64,000 bases of DNA. Origin: Paenibacillus sp. JDR-2. GTDB lineage: Bacteria; Bacillota; Bacilli; Paenibacillales; Paenibacillaceae. Positions within the stretch are counted from its first letter, which is position 1. Each line of letters begins with the position of its first letter. Of this stretch, positions 27,969 through 37,081 are shown in pieces. Location of the stretch: assembly GCF_000023585.1 (NCBI RefSeq), contig NC_012914.1, positions 2,867,001 to 2,931,000 of the forward strand, in the 5' to 3' direction. Below the pieces are notes generated by a model, which saw only the letters and a list, made by a program, of their open reading frames with translations, had not been told where the DNA came from and searched no databases. The position numbers and the translations under genes are program-made.

Positions 27969-30557
27969 ATGGAAATCTCAACGAAAGTCCATACCATCTT
28001 TCTAATGGTCGGATCAACGGAATGCGGGAAATCTACCTTCGCGAACGAGATATTGATTCCGAGCCTGAAGTTCCGGGATGAAGAGAGGGGCATTATCTCC
28101 AACATTCAATATTTGTCCTCGGATTCCATCCGGCAGGAGGTATTGGGGTTTGATTACGATAAATATGACCGGGTCATGATGGAAGCTAGCGATCAGGCTT
28201 TTCAATTATTGTTTACTAAGCTGAAGCTTGTAACTTCCTTTCCGGTCAACGCAGAATTCGTCATTGTAGATACGACGGGACTTGCAGAGGATTTCCGAGC
28301 AAAAGTGAGAGAAATCGCCTATCAGAACAACTACAATGTGGAAGTTATCCTGTTCGATTATCGCAACCGCGCCGATTATTACGCTTCCGAGCGTTCCAAA
28401 AAAGTGATCACGGCACATATTAACCGTCTCAAGACCGAGGTGCTGCGATCTTTATCCAGAGAAGGCTATTCAGCCGTTCACAAAATTAGGGCCAAAGATT
28501 TTTACTCCGTCACGGAGAAAAAAGCAAATCCCGAATACCGGGTTCACATCGAGAATCTGGATGACTACCTGGCAACCGGTCTGCCAAGCCGCTATAAATA
28601 TATTGTGGTAGGGGATATCCACGAATGTCTGGATACGTTTCAATCCCTGCTGCGCAGCTACGGTTATCAGATTGATGGGAATAGCTTAACGCCTGCCGAC
28701 CGTGTCAAAGATACGAAAATTGTGCTCGTGGGAGATTGGATTGACAAAGGGAAACAGACCAGGGAAACGATTCGGTTTCTTTATGAGAATCGGGAGCATT
28801 TCTATTTTGTGCTGGGTAATCACGAGAACTTTGTCCACAAGTATTTAAAAGGGGATGTTCACGGAGTCGACCAGGAGCTGCTGCATACGTATTTTGACTC
28901 CACGCAGGTACTTGCAGGCGATCCGGAGCTGCTTGATCAATTCCATCAGCTTGTTGCGGCTTCGAAGCCTTTTTACCGCCTTGTTGGCGGCAACGGTTCC
29001 TCTTTTTATGTCACTCATGCGCCATGCCGGAACAAATATATCGGCAAGCTGGATACGCCTTCGGTTCGCCATCAGCGGAATTTCCGGATTGACCGCGAAG
29101 CAGACTTGGAATCGCAGCTGAAATTTCTGGAGGAAGAAGCGGTGAGCAATTATCCGTTTCATGTATTCGGGCATGTCGCCGCGAAGAATGCGTTCCGGCT
29201 CAAAAATAAAGTCCATGTCGATTCCGGCTGCGTGCATGGTAACGCATTAACCGCTGTGAGCCTGTCATTTAAGCCGTTTTTCAAATCCCAGCCATCCAAT
29301 CAGGCTTATATGACAGAAGAGCTTAAGTCCGTATTTGTAACGGAAAGGAAAGTAGCGATTCAGGATTTAGGGGAAGAGGAGCTGCGCCGCCTTCGCTACG
29401 CCACTCATCACAAGATCAATTATATTTCCGGTACGATGGCGCCGGCGGATAAGGATGATTCGGCGGGCCAATTGGAATCCATCCGCAAAGGTTTGCGGTA
29501 TTATGCGGAGCGCGGCGTGAGGGAAGTTGTGCTGCAGCCGAAATATATGGGCTCGAGGTGCAATATTTATCTTCATTCCGATGCGGAGCAATGCTTTGCG
29601 ATCAGCCGTAACGGGTACAAAATCAAGAAAGTGGATATGAACGCTATTTATTCCGGGCTGCTTAACAAATTTGGCGGTTATATGAAAGACCATGCTATAG
29701 AAATGCTTATCCTCGACGGCGAGCTGCTTCCATGGCAGGCAATGGGAGAAGGATTAATCCAACGGCAATTCAAGCCTATTGAAAAGGCGTTAGAGTCAGA
29801 GATCGCTTTTCTGCAGCAGAACGGATTCGAGGCGGCTCTTCATCAGTTGACCGAGGGATACCGCGAAAGCGGCTTCGAGAAGGATCGGCATCATACGCCA
29901 AAGGCGGAGTTGATCAAGAAATATGGATCGATAACTTATCAGAACTATAAGCATCTGCCTGCCGTCCTCGATGCTTATATGCCGCTTGATGTCCATCAGG
30001 ACGCTTACGAAACCTATAAGCAGCAAATGGAGCTGTATGCCGAAGAAGGAGAGCTTGCGTATAAGCCTTTTGCATTGCTGAAAATCATTTATGCCTCTGG
30101 CCAAGAGGAGCTTCCGGCGGGCTGGAAAACCTCCGAGATGTACCGTTTTCTCTCGGACGACGAATTCCTGCTCCTTGATTTAACGAAGGAGGACGCTGCT
30201 GAGCAAGCGGAGCGATTCTTCTCCAAGCTGACCGTTGAACAGAAGATGGAAGGAGTCGTTATCAAGCCGGAAACGACCGATGGTCAGATGGTTCCGTTCA
30301 TCAAGGTTCGGAACGCCGAGTACTTGTCCATCGTGTACGGATATGACTATCGATTCCCGCATAAATACAACAAGCTGATGAAGCAAAAGAATGTCAGTCA
30401 GAAGCTTCGTACCTCGGCTGCGGAATACCGGATCGGTCAACGGATGCTGGCCATTCCTCACGCAGAGATCTCGCCGGATAATGAGCATTACAAAAATATT
30501 GCTGCAAATCTGCTGTTTGAGGTGGCCAAAGAAAAGGAAATCGACCCAAGGCTGTGA
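27969..30557 (+). CDS. pnkp: bacterial Pnkp: polynucleotide kinase-phosphatase-ligase
   Basis: 862 residues in three domains. Kinase, 1-190: P-loop GSTECGKST (15-23). Phosphatase, about 208-470: GDIHE (D216, H218), GDWIDKG, LGNHEN (N284, H285), VTHAP and HVFGHV, a binuclear calcineurin-like site. Ligase/adenylyltransferase, about 490-862: PKYMGSR with nucleophile K525, LDGELLPW, GVVIKPE and PFIKVRN. Pnkp trims the 2',3'-cyclic phosphate, phosphorylates the 5'-OH and, when aided by Hen1, seals broken RNA, typically tRNA cut by ribotoxins. Coupling to hen1 (2-nt gap) supports this. All key residues I can place are intact. Confidence 0.93.
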   Translation: MEISTKVHTIFLMVGSTECGKSTFANEILIPSLKFRDEERGIISNIQYLSSDSIRQEVLGFDYDKYDRVMMEASDQAFQLLFTKLKLVTSFPVNAEFVIVDTTGLAEDFRAKVREIAYQNNYNVEVILFDYRNRADYYASERSKKVITAHINRLKTEVLRSLSREGYSAVHKIRAKDFYSVTEKKANPEYRVHIENLDDYLATGLPSRYKYIVVGDIHECLDTFQSLLRSYGYQIDGNSLTPADRVKDTKIVLVGDWIDKGKQTRETIRFLYENREHFYFVLGNHENFVHKYLKGDVHGVDQELLHTYFDSTQVLAGDPELLDQFHQLVAASKPFYRLVGGNGSSFYVTHAPCRNKYIGKLDTPSVRHQRNFRIDREADLESQLKFLEEEAVSNYPFHVFGHVAAKNAFRLKNKVHVDSGCVHGNALTAVSLSFKPFFKSQPSNQAYMTEELKSVFVTERKVAIQDLGEEELRRLRYATHHKINYISGTMAPADKDDSAGQLESIRKGLRYYAERGVREVVLQPKYMGSRCNIYLHSDAEQCFAISRNGYKIKKVDMNAIYSGLLNKFGGYMKDHAIEMLILDGELLPWQAMGEGLIQRQFKPIEKALESEIAFLQQNGFEAALHQLTEGYRESGFEKDRHHTPKAELIKKYGSITYQNYKHLPAVLDAYMPLDVHQDAYETYKQQMELYAEEGELAYKPFALLKIIYASGQEELPAGWKTSEMYRFLSDDEFLLLDLTKEDAAEQAERFFSKLTVEQKMEGVVIKPETTDGQMVPFIKVRNAEYLSIVYGYDYRFPHKYNKLMKQKNVSQKLRTSAAEYRIGQRMLAIPHAEISPDNEHYKNIAANLLFEVAKEKEIDPRL

Positions 30558-30633
30558 GAACGGGAAATAAGGGATGTTGTAAATCCCCCTCCTGTGCTAT
30601 TCTCTCCTTATCCTATAAATGAGGGTGAAACGG

Positions 30634-31434
30634 ATGAAGGTGCCAGATCAAGCCCAAGCGATCCTGGATCGATACTTTGCCAGGTTGAACAAGGATCTGC
30701 CCGGCCTCTTGGAAGCCTTCTACCTGTTCGGATCCATCTCGCTTGCCTCCTTTCAGGAAGGGGTTAGCGATTTGGATTTTGCGGCAGTCACCTACCGGCC
30801 GTTAACGGAGCAAGAAGTGAAGGTCCTGGAGCGGATCCATCTCGATCTGGAGAAAAGCCGTCCGAAGATCAGCCTGGACGGCAGGTACATATGGAAGGTA
30901 GATCTGGGGAGTCTCAAAGATCAGGATTGCCCTTACTATTATTTTAATAGCGGCAGACTTGTAGGATTAGAGCGGTTGCGCAAAGATTCGGTTGATGCGT
31001 TTCAGCTCAAGCGCTACGGCATTGCGATTATTGGACCGGATCCCCAAACCTTCGGCTATACAACCGATTGGGATGTTTTAACCCGTAACATGAAGTTGAA
31101 TCTAGAGCATTATTGGCTGAACTGGAAACGACGAGTCGAGAAATTTCCTTCCTTGCCTTACTTCGGCATGTTTTTCAAAGGCTGGATGATTGAGTGGGGA
31201 GTGCTTGGCGTTTCCCGCATTTATTACTCGATTAAGGAACGGGATCTGATCTCAAAAACCGGGGCAGGTCAATATGCCATGCAGCATGTACCGGCAAGAT
31301 GGCATCGCATTTTACGGGAATCCATTCGTATACGAGAGGGCAACTCTAAATCCTTGTACCGTTCCGTCTTCAAACGCAGACAAGATGCCTTGGCTTATAT
31401 GGACTATATGATTAAGGAGTGCTTGAATGAATAA
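30634..31434 (+). CDS. nucleotidyltransferase, aminoglycoside adenylyltransferase-like
   Basis: 266 residues. The polymerase-beta-type motif FGSISLASFQEGVSDLDFAAV gives the GS-x-DxD catalytic signature. The C-terminal helical domain (LGVSRIYYSIKERDLISKTG, QYAMQHVPARWHRILRESI) parallels AadA-type ANT(3'')/ANT(9) enzymes (DUF4111). It could adenylylate an aminoglycoside or another small molecule, or be an RNA nucleotidyltransferase working with the repair pair upstream; sequence alone favours the first. ATG 30634 is chosen since GAGGGTG lies 6 nt upstream. It starts 76 nt after pnkp with no terminator seen between them. Confidence 0.78.
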   Translation: MKVPDQAQAILDRYFARLNKDLPGLLEAFYLFGSISLASFQEGVSDLDFAAVTYRPLTEQEVKVLERIHLDLEKSRPKISLDGRYIWKVDLGSLKDQDCPYYYFNSGRLVGLERLRKDSVDAFQLKRYGIAIIGPDPQTFGYTTDWDVLTRNMKLNLEHYWLNWKRRVEKFPSLPYFGMFFKGWMIEWGVLGVSRIYYSIKERDLISKTGAGQYAMQHVPARWHRILRESIRIREGNSKSLYRSVFKRRQDALAYMDYMIKECLNE

Positions 31435-32104
31435 TTTCGCTGCCGTTATATTCGATCTCGACCAAACCTTGCTGGATAAACATCAATCCTCAATCGGATT
31501 CGCCAATCATCAATATGATGCTTATGCCTTGGAAGCCTTTCGTATAGACAAAGGGGAGTATATTCGGAAGTTTACGGAAATGAATCATGTCGTCCGTCCG
31601 AAGGAAGAGGTCTATAAAGATCTAGTCGGACTCTTCGCCATTGACAGCTCCTTGCTTCCCGTTATGCTGGAGGATCTGAATCAGAACTTTTCGAAGTATG
31701 CTATCGGTTATCCGGGGCTAAAGGAAATGCTTAGCGGTCTGAAGAAGGCCGCATTCAAATTAGGCATGATTACGAACGGAAGAGCATTTTATCAGAGGGA
31801 CAAAATACGGGCATTAGGCATCGAGTGTTATTTTGACGATATTATCATCTCGGAAGCGGTTGGTTTACGAAAGCCGGATCCTGCTATTTTTCAATTATCC
31901 CTGACCAACCTGAACGTATCTGCAGCGGAGGCCGTCTTTGTCGGCGATAACCTGAAGAAAGATATGATTCCGGCGAAGGAGCTGGGGATGAAGACCATAT
32001 GGAAGCAAATGGCCGATCCTAACGAGTATGCAGACTTCGCATGCGATGATTTATCGGAGATTCCGAATCTAATCTATAGCTTCGTACAAACAAAAACCGG
32101 GTAA
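31427..32104 (+). CDS. HAD-family hydrolase
   Basis: 225 residues with the four HAD motifs: FDLDQTLLD (nucleophile Asp), MITNGR (Ser/Thr motif reads T-N), K in LRKPDPAIF, and VGDNLKKDM. This fits a haloacid-dehalogenase-type phosphatase of the YjjG/Gph branch acting on a small phosphate ester. Its start overlaps the end of the nucleotidyltransferase gene by 8 nt (ATGAATAA), so they are translationally coupled and probably work in one pathway. The ribosome site AAGGAG lies within the upstream gene. Confidence 0.88.
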   Translation: MNNFAAVIFDLDQTLLDKHQSSIGFANHQYDAYALEAFRIDKGEYIRKFTEMNHVVRPKEEVYKDLVGLFAIDSSLLPVMLEDLNQNFSKYAIGYPGLKEMLSGLKKAAFKLGMITNGRAFYQRDKIRALGIECYFDDIIISEAVGLRKPDPAIFQLSLTNLNVSAAEAVFVGDNLKKDMIPAKELGMKTIWKQMADPNEYADFACDDLSEIPNLIYSFVQTKTG

Positions 32105-32126
32105 CACCTTCGTGTTCCCGGTTTTT
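32092..32126. terminator. bidirectional terminator
   Basis: AAAAACCGGG-t-AACAC, loop CTTC, GTGTT-c-CCCGGTTTTT: a 15-bp stem with one mismatch and T/A tails on both strands, between the HAD gene and a convergent gene. Confidence 0.9.
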
Positions 32127-32130
32127 CCAT

Positions 32131-32739
32131 TTACTTTTTATTAGTTTCCAAAAACTTTTCCATCTCATCCCGGTTCGCATTGTCGCCGGAGGGAGCGGTG
32201 TTCGTTACCCCCCAATAATCGCGTTGGACGGTATCTTTATTAGGGAATGCGTATAAGTCCAAATCATGCAAAATACGGTGCATGAAACGCAAAGCATCCG
32301 GATCATGCTTCTTGCGGGCAATATCGGCAAGTTCCATCAGGTTGTTCATATCAATCTGCAGGCCTTCGACGCTAGACAGGGCTTTGCCGATGTCTTCGTA
32401 ATTTTTCGTGTTGAAAACCTCCGACGCGAGAAACTCTTCCCAGGCTGTATCGTTGTCAGGCTTGAAATTATCCAGCCCGCCGCCTGTTACCTTGAGATCA
32501 AAGGTCGAATGATATTCCTTGATCTTCGCGACCGCTTTTCCTTCCGTCGAATTCGCCGCAAAGTCAACCTGCGGAATATGCAGCGGCAGTGCTGTATCCG
32601 TTGTTTCCGTTTTATCGGTTGTTTCAGTCTTATCCCCACTATCCATGGCTTTAAGAACGTAATTCGCGCCGATGGCTCCCGCACCGCAAATGAGTACAAA
32701 AGCGATAGCAGCGCCAATCAGATTCTCTTTTACTCGCAA
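32131..32739 (-). CDS. membrane-anchored hypothetical protein
   Basis: 202 residues. One membrane helix at about 7-27 (LIGAAIAFVLICGAGAIGANYVL) is followed by a low-complexity stretch with the tandem repeat DKTETTDKTETTD and then a soluble, charged helical domain rich in acidic residues, ending MEKFLETNKK. I recognise no family. The topology suggests an extracellular or wall-facing domain anchored by the N-terminus. It has its own terminator and sits between unrelated genes. Confidence 0.75.
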   Translation of the reverse strand: MRVKENLIGAAIAFVLICGAGAIGANYVLKAMDSGDKTETTDKTETTDTALPLHIPQVDFAANSTEGKAVAKIKEYHSTFDLKVTGGGLDNFKPDNDTAWEEFLASEVFNTKNYEDIGKALSSVEGLQIDMNNLMELADIARKKHDPDALRFMHRILHDLDLYAFPNKDTVQRDYWGVTNTAPSGDNANRDEMEKFLETNKK

Positions 32740-33042
32740 TGTATAAATCCTCCCTTAGCTGACTGTGACAATTGCAACGTTTAGTGTACCAAAATATGAA
32801 CCCGTATGGAAATCTTCGAAAGTACCAAAGTGATCACTTCAATCCTTCTAAAGTCTTTATTTCGAAATATACATTTTCGTAAAGGAGGATCAGGATAAGA
32901 CGGTAGCCTATAGGTATTAATATTACCAACTTCCTGATTTATACAATTGTACGTAATTATGCTTTGTAAGTTGCGGTGGGAAAGAGAAGAAAAAGAGAAC
33001 CTCAGCAGTTCGCTGAGGTCCCTATGACTGACTGATGTTTAA
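32740..33042. other. intergenic region with palindrome and terminator
   Basis: 303 bases without a gene. It holds a 14-base element TTATACAATTGTAC (32939-32952) that also occurs upstream of the GH2 gene, an overlapping AraR-like core TTGTACGTA with a poor right half, and the GH2 terminator at its end. The AT-rich part near 32760-32880 probably contains the promoter for the membrane-anchored protein, but none is convincing. Confidence 0.5.
32985..33019 (-). terminator. terminator after GH2 gene
   Basis: On the minus strand ACCTCAGC-GAACT-GCTGAGGT (32999-33019) is followed by TCTCTTTTTCTTC. Confidence 0.8.
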
Positions 33043-36000
33043 TTACTCCGGGAGAAATTGGAACGATTTGAAGTTGAATTGACTGCCTGGCAGGAACATG
33101 AAAGTGACCGTCTGAAGGCCGGTGATCCTCTCAAGAGCGTATTCTTTCTCGCAATAATCTTCCGTGTACGCAAACTCCACCAGCTGTTTGGTCTCGCCGT
33201 CAGCACCGCTGAACAGGATATGAATCGTATTGTTGTCGATAGGCGATTGACCGCAGATCGCAAGCTTGCTTGTGCCTGTATCCCCAAAGTCCATGTCCCG
33301 GAACACCAGCGAGACGTTGTTGCCAATGTTCTCGATCGTCTGATCCGTCAGCGTATAAGTATCTCCGTAAATCTGGTTGTTTTCCAGCGCCTCCAGACGT
33401 TCAAATGCTTTGATCGCTTTCTTGTACTGGAAGCCACTCAGGTGAATCTTGCGCTGCAGAACAAAGCTGAGGGACGTAATGCCTGTAAGCCGGCGGGGCA
33501 AACGATACGTCTCTTCCTGGTACACATTCCATTTGGTCGGCTTTTGATACGTGATCTGGGCAAGCAGGGAAGCCGAAGGCTCGCCAGGAATACCTTCCCA
33601 TAGATCGATAGTGAACCGTTCGCTGTCCAGCGAGAAGATCGGCAGCGTAATCTCGTCCGCACCATAGCTGCCGAAGTCGATGTTGTCAAAGCAAATCCAG
33701 CTTTCGCCGTCCCGGCTTGTCGCTACGCCGCGTTCATTCCCGTTCGTCAGATTGCGGCTCGATTCGCTATGGTAGCCTGCGGATACGAATTCATACGGAT
33801 TAATAAAAGCTTGTCCGACACCGTCGGTCCGGAACTCCATTAAAGAATAAAGGCGGATATTGTCCGCTCCGTTCTTTGTTGCGCAGCGGATATAGAATTC
33901 GCCGTCGCTTAGGGCATTAACGGCAGCATGATGGCCGTCTGCCTCAAGGGTTGCAATATTGGCATCAACACCGGCAGCGTTCGTGACCCGCCATTCAACA
34001 TCCCGATACGTAGCTTGACTTGGATGAATAACAACTTGTACCGGCAAAGCCCGGTTCTCCGCCGAAAGCGCATTTCCTTGCGGACAAATAATTTCCAGCT
34101 TGCGCACGGGAATCTCATCGTCGGAAGCGGCTGATCCGCTTGAAGTCTCCGCAGCTTGTCCAGGTGCATAGGCATACAGAGTATTTTCATTACCCGGTGT
34201 TGATGGTTCAGGAGCAACAGCCGTCAGCGTCACTTCACCGGCAGCCAACCCGTTGGATACTGCACGAACGGTAATGGTTCCGCTCTCCAGCGTAGGCGCA
34301 ATGACTGCCAGAAGCTTGCCGCTGAACATGCGGCGGTTCGTTCCTTTGTAAGAATCATAATCGGCGCTGTCCCCGTTATCGAGCCCAACGAGTCGGCCGG
34401 GCCCTTCTACGGTCACGTGAATACGGTTATTGGCATTGGCTACCGGCAAGTTATTCCGGTCGAGAGCAGAGATCTCGATAAAGACCAGATCCGAGCCGTC
34501 TGCGGCTATCGCTGTTTTGTCCGGTGTCAGCAGGACGGTTTCCGCGTCACCGAAGGAGGATTGAATGTCAGTTGCAATCACATTGCCCGACTCGTCATAA
34601 GCAACAGCCCGAAGGATACCTTTTGTATAAGGAATCTGCCATTCTCCGAGCAGCTTCTGGCCGTGGACATGATCGATGTCATACGTTCCAAGGGAATTAT
34701 CGTTGAAGAAAAGCTCGATCTTCGGCGCATTCGAAGAGACGCGTACATCGATCAGCTGTCCTTCCGAGAAATCCCAGTAGGGGAAAATATGAACCATTGG
34801 CTTCACGCGATAATCGGTCCATTCCGCCTGATAAATATAGAAGGCATCCTTCTTGAAGCCGGCCGTATCGATCTGTCCGAAATAGGAGTTCTTCGTATGG
34901 TAAGGGGTTGGCTCTCCGATGTAATCGAAGCCCGTCCACAGAAATTGCCCGAGGGAGAAGGCGGCATCACGGTCAGCGATAATGCAGGCTTCCGTGCTTT
35001 TTGCTCCCCAGCTAGTAGAGCTGTTGCCAAGCGAGGAGCATTGCTCGTCGTCGTCCGCCAGAACGGACTGGGCGAGCGGGAAGTGATAGATACCCCGGCT
35101 TTGTACCGTCGAGCAGGTCTCGCTGCCGTAAATATACCAGTCCGGATGCTCCTCATGATGCTGCTTATAATATTTGTCCCCGTAATTATAGCCGGCGAAT
35201 TGAACCAGATCGGCGCATTTCTGAGCATTCTCCCAAGGCATATAGTTTGAACCGATTGTGACAACGGCATTGCCCTTCGGATCATGGAAATGCACTTTGT
35301 CCCGAAGTTCTACCGTCAGCGTCTGTCCGCGTTCGTCGGCATGGGTATCGTAGATTTCATTGCCGATACTCCACATCAGCATGCTTGGATGGTTCCGGTC
35401 TCTGCGGACCCAGCTGGCGATATCTTTTTTCCACCAGTCCTTGTAAAATCTCGCAAAGTCGTACGGCGTCTTCGCCCGTTCCCACATGTCGTACGCTTCG
35501 GAGACGATAAGCACGCCCATCTCATCGGCCAATTCCATCAGCTCGACCGCCGGCATATTGTGGGCTGTCCGGATCGCGTTAACGCCCATTTCCTGTAGGA
35601 GGGCTATTTGTCTTCTCAGGGCCGTCTTGTTGACGGCAGCGCCAAGAGAACCGAGGTCATGATGCTGACAAACCCCTTGAAGCTTGACAGGCCGGCCATT
35701 CAGGAAGAAGCCTTTCTCGGTATCGAAATCGAAGGTGCGGAAGCCGAAGTTTTGCTCTTCCGAATCCAATACGTTACCTTCGACGATTAATTCCGTTTGG
35801 AGCTTGTAGAGGCTCGGCTCGTCTAGATCCCAAAGCCTCGGCTGCTGAACCGCAAGCACCTGGTTGAAGGCTGCGGTCGAGCCGGACTCCGGCTGAATAA
35901 GGGCTTCGGACTGGCTAATAACCGTCGCTGCGGCATCCAGGATCGTATGTCGAAGCTTAATTCCGGAAGAATCGGTGAGGTTTGCAAATACAACCTCGGT

Positions 36001-36516
36001 ATCGATATCAACAGACCAGGTACCGCTTGTATTCTTTTTAGCGGAAATATAAATGCCGTCGGAGGCGATACGGGTATCCGGCGAGGTAATGAGCCATACC
36101 GGCCTGTAAATTCCTGCCCCGGAATACCAGCGGGAGTTCGGAGATTCATGAATAACCTGAACGAGAATTTCATTTTCGCCCCTTGTAAGCAAGGAGGTGA
36201 TATCGAATTCAAAGGTCGAGTAGCCATTCTTCCACGTACCGGCAACACGACCGTTCACATAAACCGTCGAATTCATGTAAACGCCTTCAAAGCGAAGCGC
36301 AAACTTCTTATTTGCGGGAAGGTCTTCGAAGCGGATCGCTTTGCGGTACCAGCCGATGCTGTTCTCATACAGATTGTTAGAGTCATAGATTAACCAGTCA
36401 TGCGGGAGTGTAATAGGCGACCAGTCGATACCGCCTTGCAGGATGGCATCAAGCTCTGTACCGAGTGGGTGCTTGGAGAAAAACCAGTCATTATTCAGCT
36501 TTTGTTTCTGGCTCAT
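33043..36516 (-). CDS. glycoside hydrolase family 2 protein with C-terminal accessory modules
   Basis: 1157 residues. The order is: sugar-binding jelly roll (about 1-160), Ig-like domain, TIM barrel (about 275-560) with acid/base E387 (WSIGNE) and nucleophile E466 (YGSETCS), Ig-like domains (about 580-780), a short linker, then two beta-rich modules (about 830-1000 and 1040-1157) that look like carbohydrate-binding domains. GH2 members are beta-galactosidases, glucuronidases or related enzymes; the NHPSMLMWSIGNE context is beta-galactosidase-like. No signal peptide is present, so a protein with binding modules seems to be cytoplasmic. ATG follows AAGGAG. Confidence 0.88.
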   Translation of the reverse strand: MSQKQKLNNDWFFSKHPLGTELDAILQGGIDWSPITLPHDWLIYDSNNLYENSIGWYRKAIRFEDLPANKKFALRFEGVYMNSTVYVNGRVAGTWKNGYSTFEFDITSLLTRGENEILVQVIHESPNSRWYSGAGIYRPVWLITSPDTRIASDGIYISAKKNTSGTWSVDIDTEVVFANLTDSSGIKLRHTILDAAATVISQSEALIQPESGSTAAFNQVLAVQQPRLWDLDEPSLYKLQTELIVEGNVLDSEEQNFGFRTFDFDTEKGFFLNGRPVKLQGVCQHHDLGSLGAAVNKTALRRQIALLQEMGVNAIRTAHNMPAVELMELADEMGVLIVSEAYDMWERAKTPYDFARFYKDWWKKDIASWVRRDRNHPSMLMWSIGNEIYDTHADERGQTLTVELRDKVHFHDPKGNAVVTIGSNYMPWENAQKCADLVQFAGYNYGDKYYKQHHEEHPDWYIYGSETCSTVQSRGIYHFPLAQSVLADDDEQCSSLGNSSTSWGAKSTEACIIADRDAAFSLGQFLWTGFDYIGEPTPYHTKNSYFGQIDTAGFKKDAFYIYQAEWTDYRVKPMVHIFPYWDFSEGQLIDVRVSSNAPKIELFFNDNSLGTYDIDHVHGQKLLGEWQIPYTKGILRAVAYDESGNVIATDIQSSFGDAETVLLTPDKTAIAADGSDLVFIEISALDRNNLPVANANNRIHVTVEGPGRLVGLDNGDSADYDSYKGTNRRMFSGKLLAVIAPTLESGTITVRAVSNGLAAGEVTLTAVAPEPSTPGNENTLYAYAPGQAAETSSGSAASDDEIPVRKLEIICPQGNALSAENRALPVQVVIHPSQATYRDVEWRVTNAAGVDANIATLEADGHHAAVNALSDGEFYIRCATKNGADNIRLYSLMEFRTDGVGQAFINPYEFVSAGYHSESSRNLTNGNERGVATSRDGESWICFDNIDFGSYGADEITLPIFSLDSERFTIDLWEGIPGEPSASLLAQITYQKPTKWNVYQEETYRLPRRLTGITSLSFVLQRKIHLSGFQYKKAIKAFERLEALENNQIYGDTYTLTDQTIENIGNNVSLVFRDMDFGDTGTSKLAICGQSPIDNNTIHILFSGADGETKQLVEFAYTEDYCEKEYALERITGLQTVTFMFLPGSQFNFKSFQFLPE

Positions 36517-36639
36517 GGGAGAACTCCTTTCGTTCTGACGATTCTATTTCGATAGTGGCATCAGGTGTGCGGGAGTGCAATGAAATTAGAGAAGAAGTAA
36601 TATTATTCGAGTATATTATTTAATTTTTTAAGTGAGCAA

Positions 36640-36653
36640 TTATACAATTGTAC
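36640..36653. promoter_or_regulatory. candidate operator upstream of GH2
   Basis: TTATACAATTGTAC contains the perfect palindrome TACAATTGTA (36643-36652). The same 14 bases occur at 32939-32952, after the GH2 gene. A GntR-type or similar regulator is possible; no regulator gene is adjacent. Confidence 0.4.
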
Positions 36654-36735
36654 AAATACGTCCGATCCTATAGAATTAAGAAATAAGTCCCAGTTATGTA
36701 TAACTATCGGAGGGTCTCCGGTAACAGAAGGGGAG

Positions 36736-36936
36736 ATGAGACCAATCTCAGCCATTCGATTGCACTTATTACATGCGAAAATCGCACAGCAGTCTGTAGC
36801 CGTTAGAACTAACGAAGGAAAAATGTGGAGCGGGACAATCGAAAAGGTAGAGGAACAGTTCGTGCAGCTGCGTTACCAGTCCAACGTGCTTGTGCATGTT
36901 CCGATCTCCGTCATCGAGGAAGTTAGACAATCTTAG
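36736..36936 (+). CDS. small hypothetical protein, Sm-like beta pattern
   Basis: 66 residues: a basic helical start (AIRLHLLHAKIAQQSV) and then AVRTNEGKMWSGTIEKVEEQFVQLRY and VHVPISVIEEV, an alternating pattern like small Sm-fold proteins (for example DUF2642-type). Family membership is inferred from pattern only. The ATG is directly preceded by AGGGGAG with almost no spacing and lies beside a hairpin TGAGA-CCAA-TCTCA (36737-36750); another hairpin, CGGAG-GGT-CTCCG, is just upstream. Initiation may therefore be structure-dependent, or may occur slightly downstream. Confidence 0.6.
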   Translation: MRPISAIRLHLLHAKIAQQSVAVRTNEGKMWSGTIEKVEEQFVQLRYQSNVLVHVPISVIEEVRQS

Positions 36937-36974
36937 GCAAGGAAGAGGCGAGCCTGCATAGGTTTGCCTTTTTT
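36934..36974 (+). terminator. terminator after small Sm-like gene
   Basis: AGGCAA pairs with TTGCCT (an inner AGGC/GCCT hairpin lies between), followed by a T run to about 36974. Confidence 0.65.
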
Positions 36975-37081
36975 AATTTCCCAGAGTTCATAAGTTGCCA
37001 GCCGTTAATCTTGTGCAAGAAAAGTCGGATAGGGAGAATCCGCTTTTGTTAATCTAATGATGAAGAAAGGAGGGGAAACGG

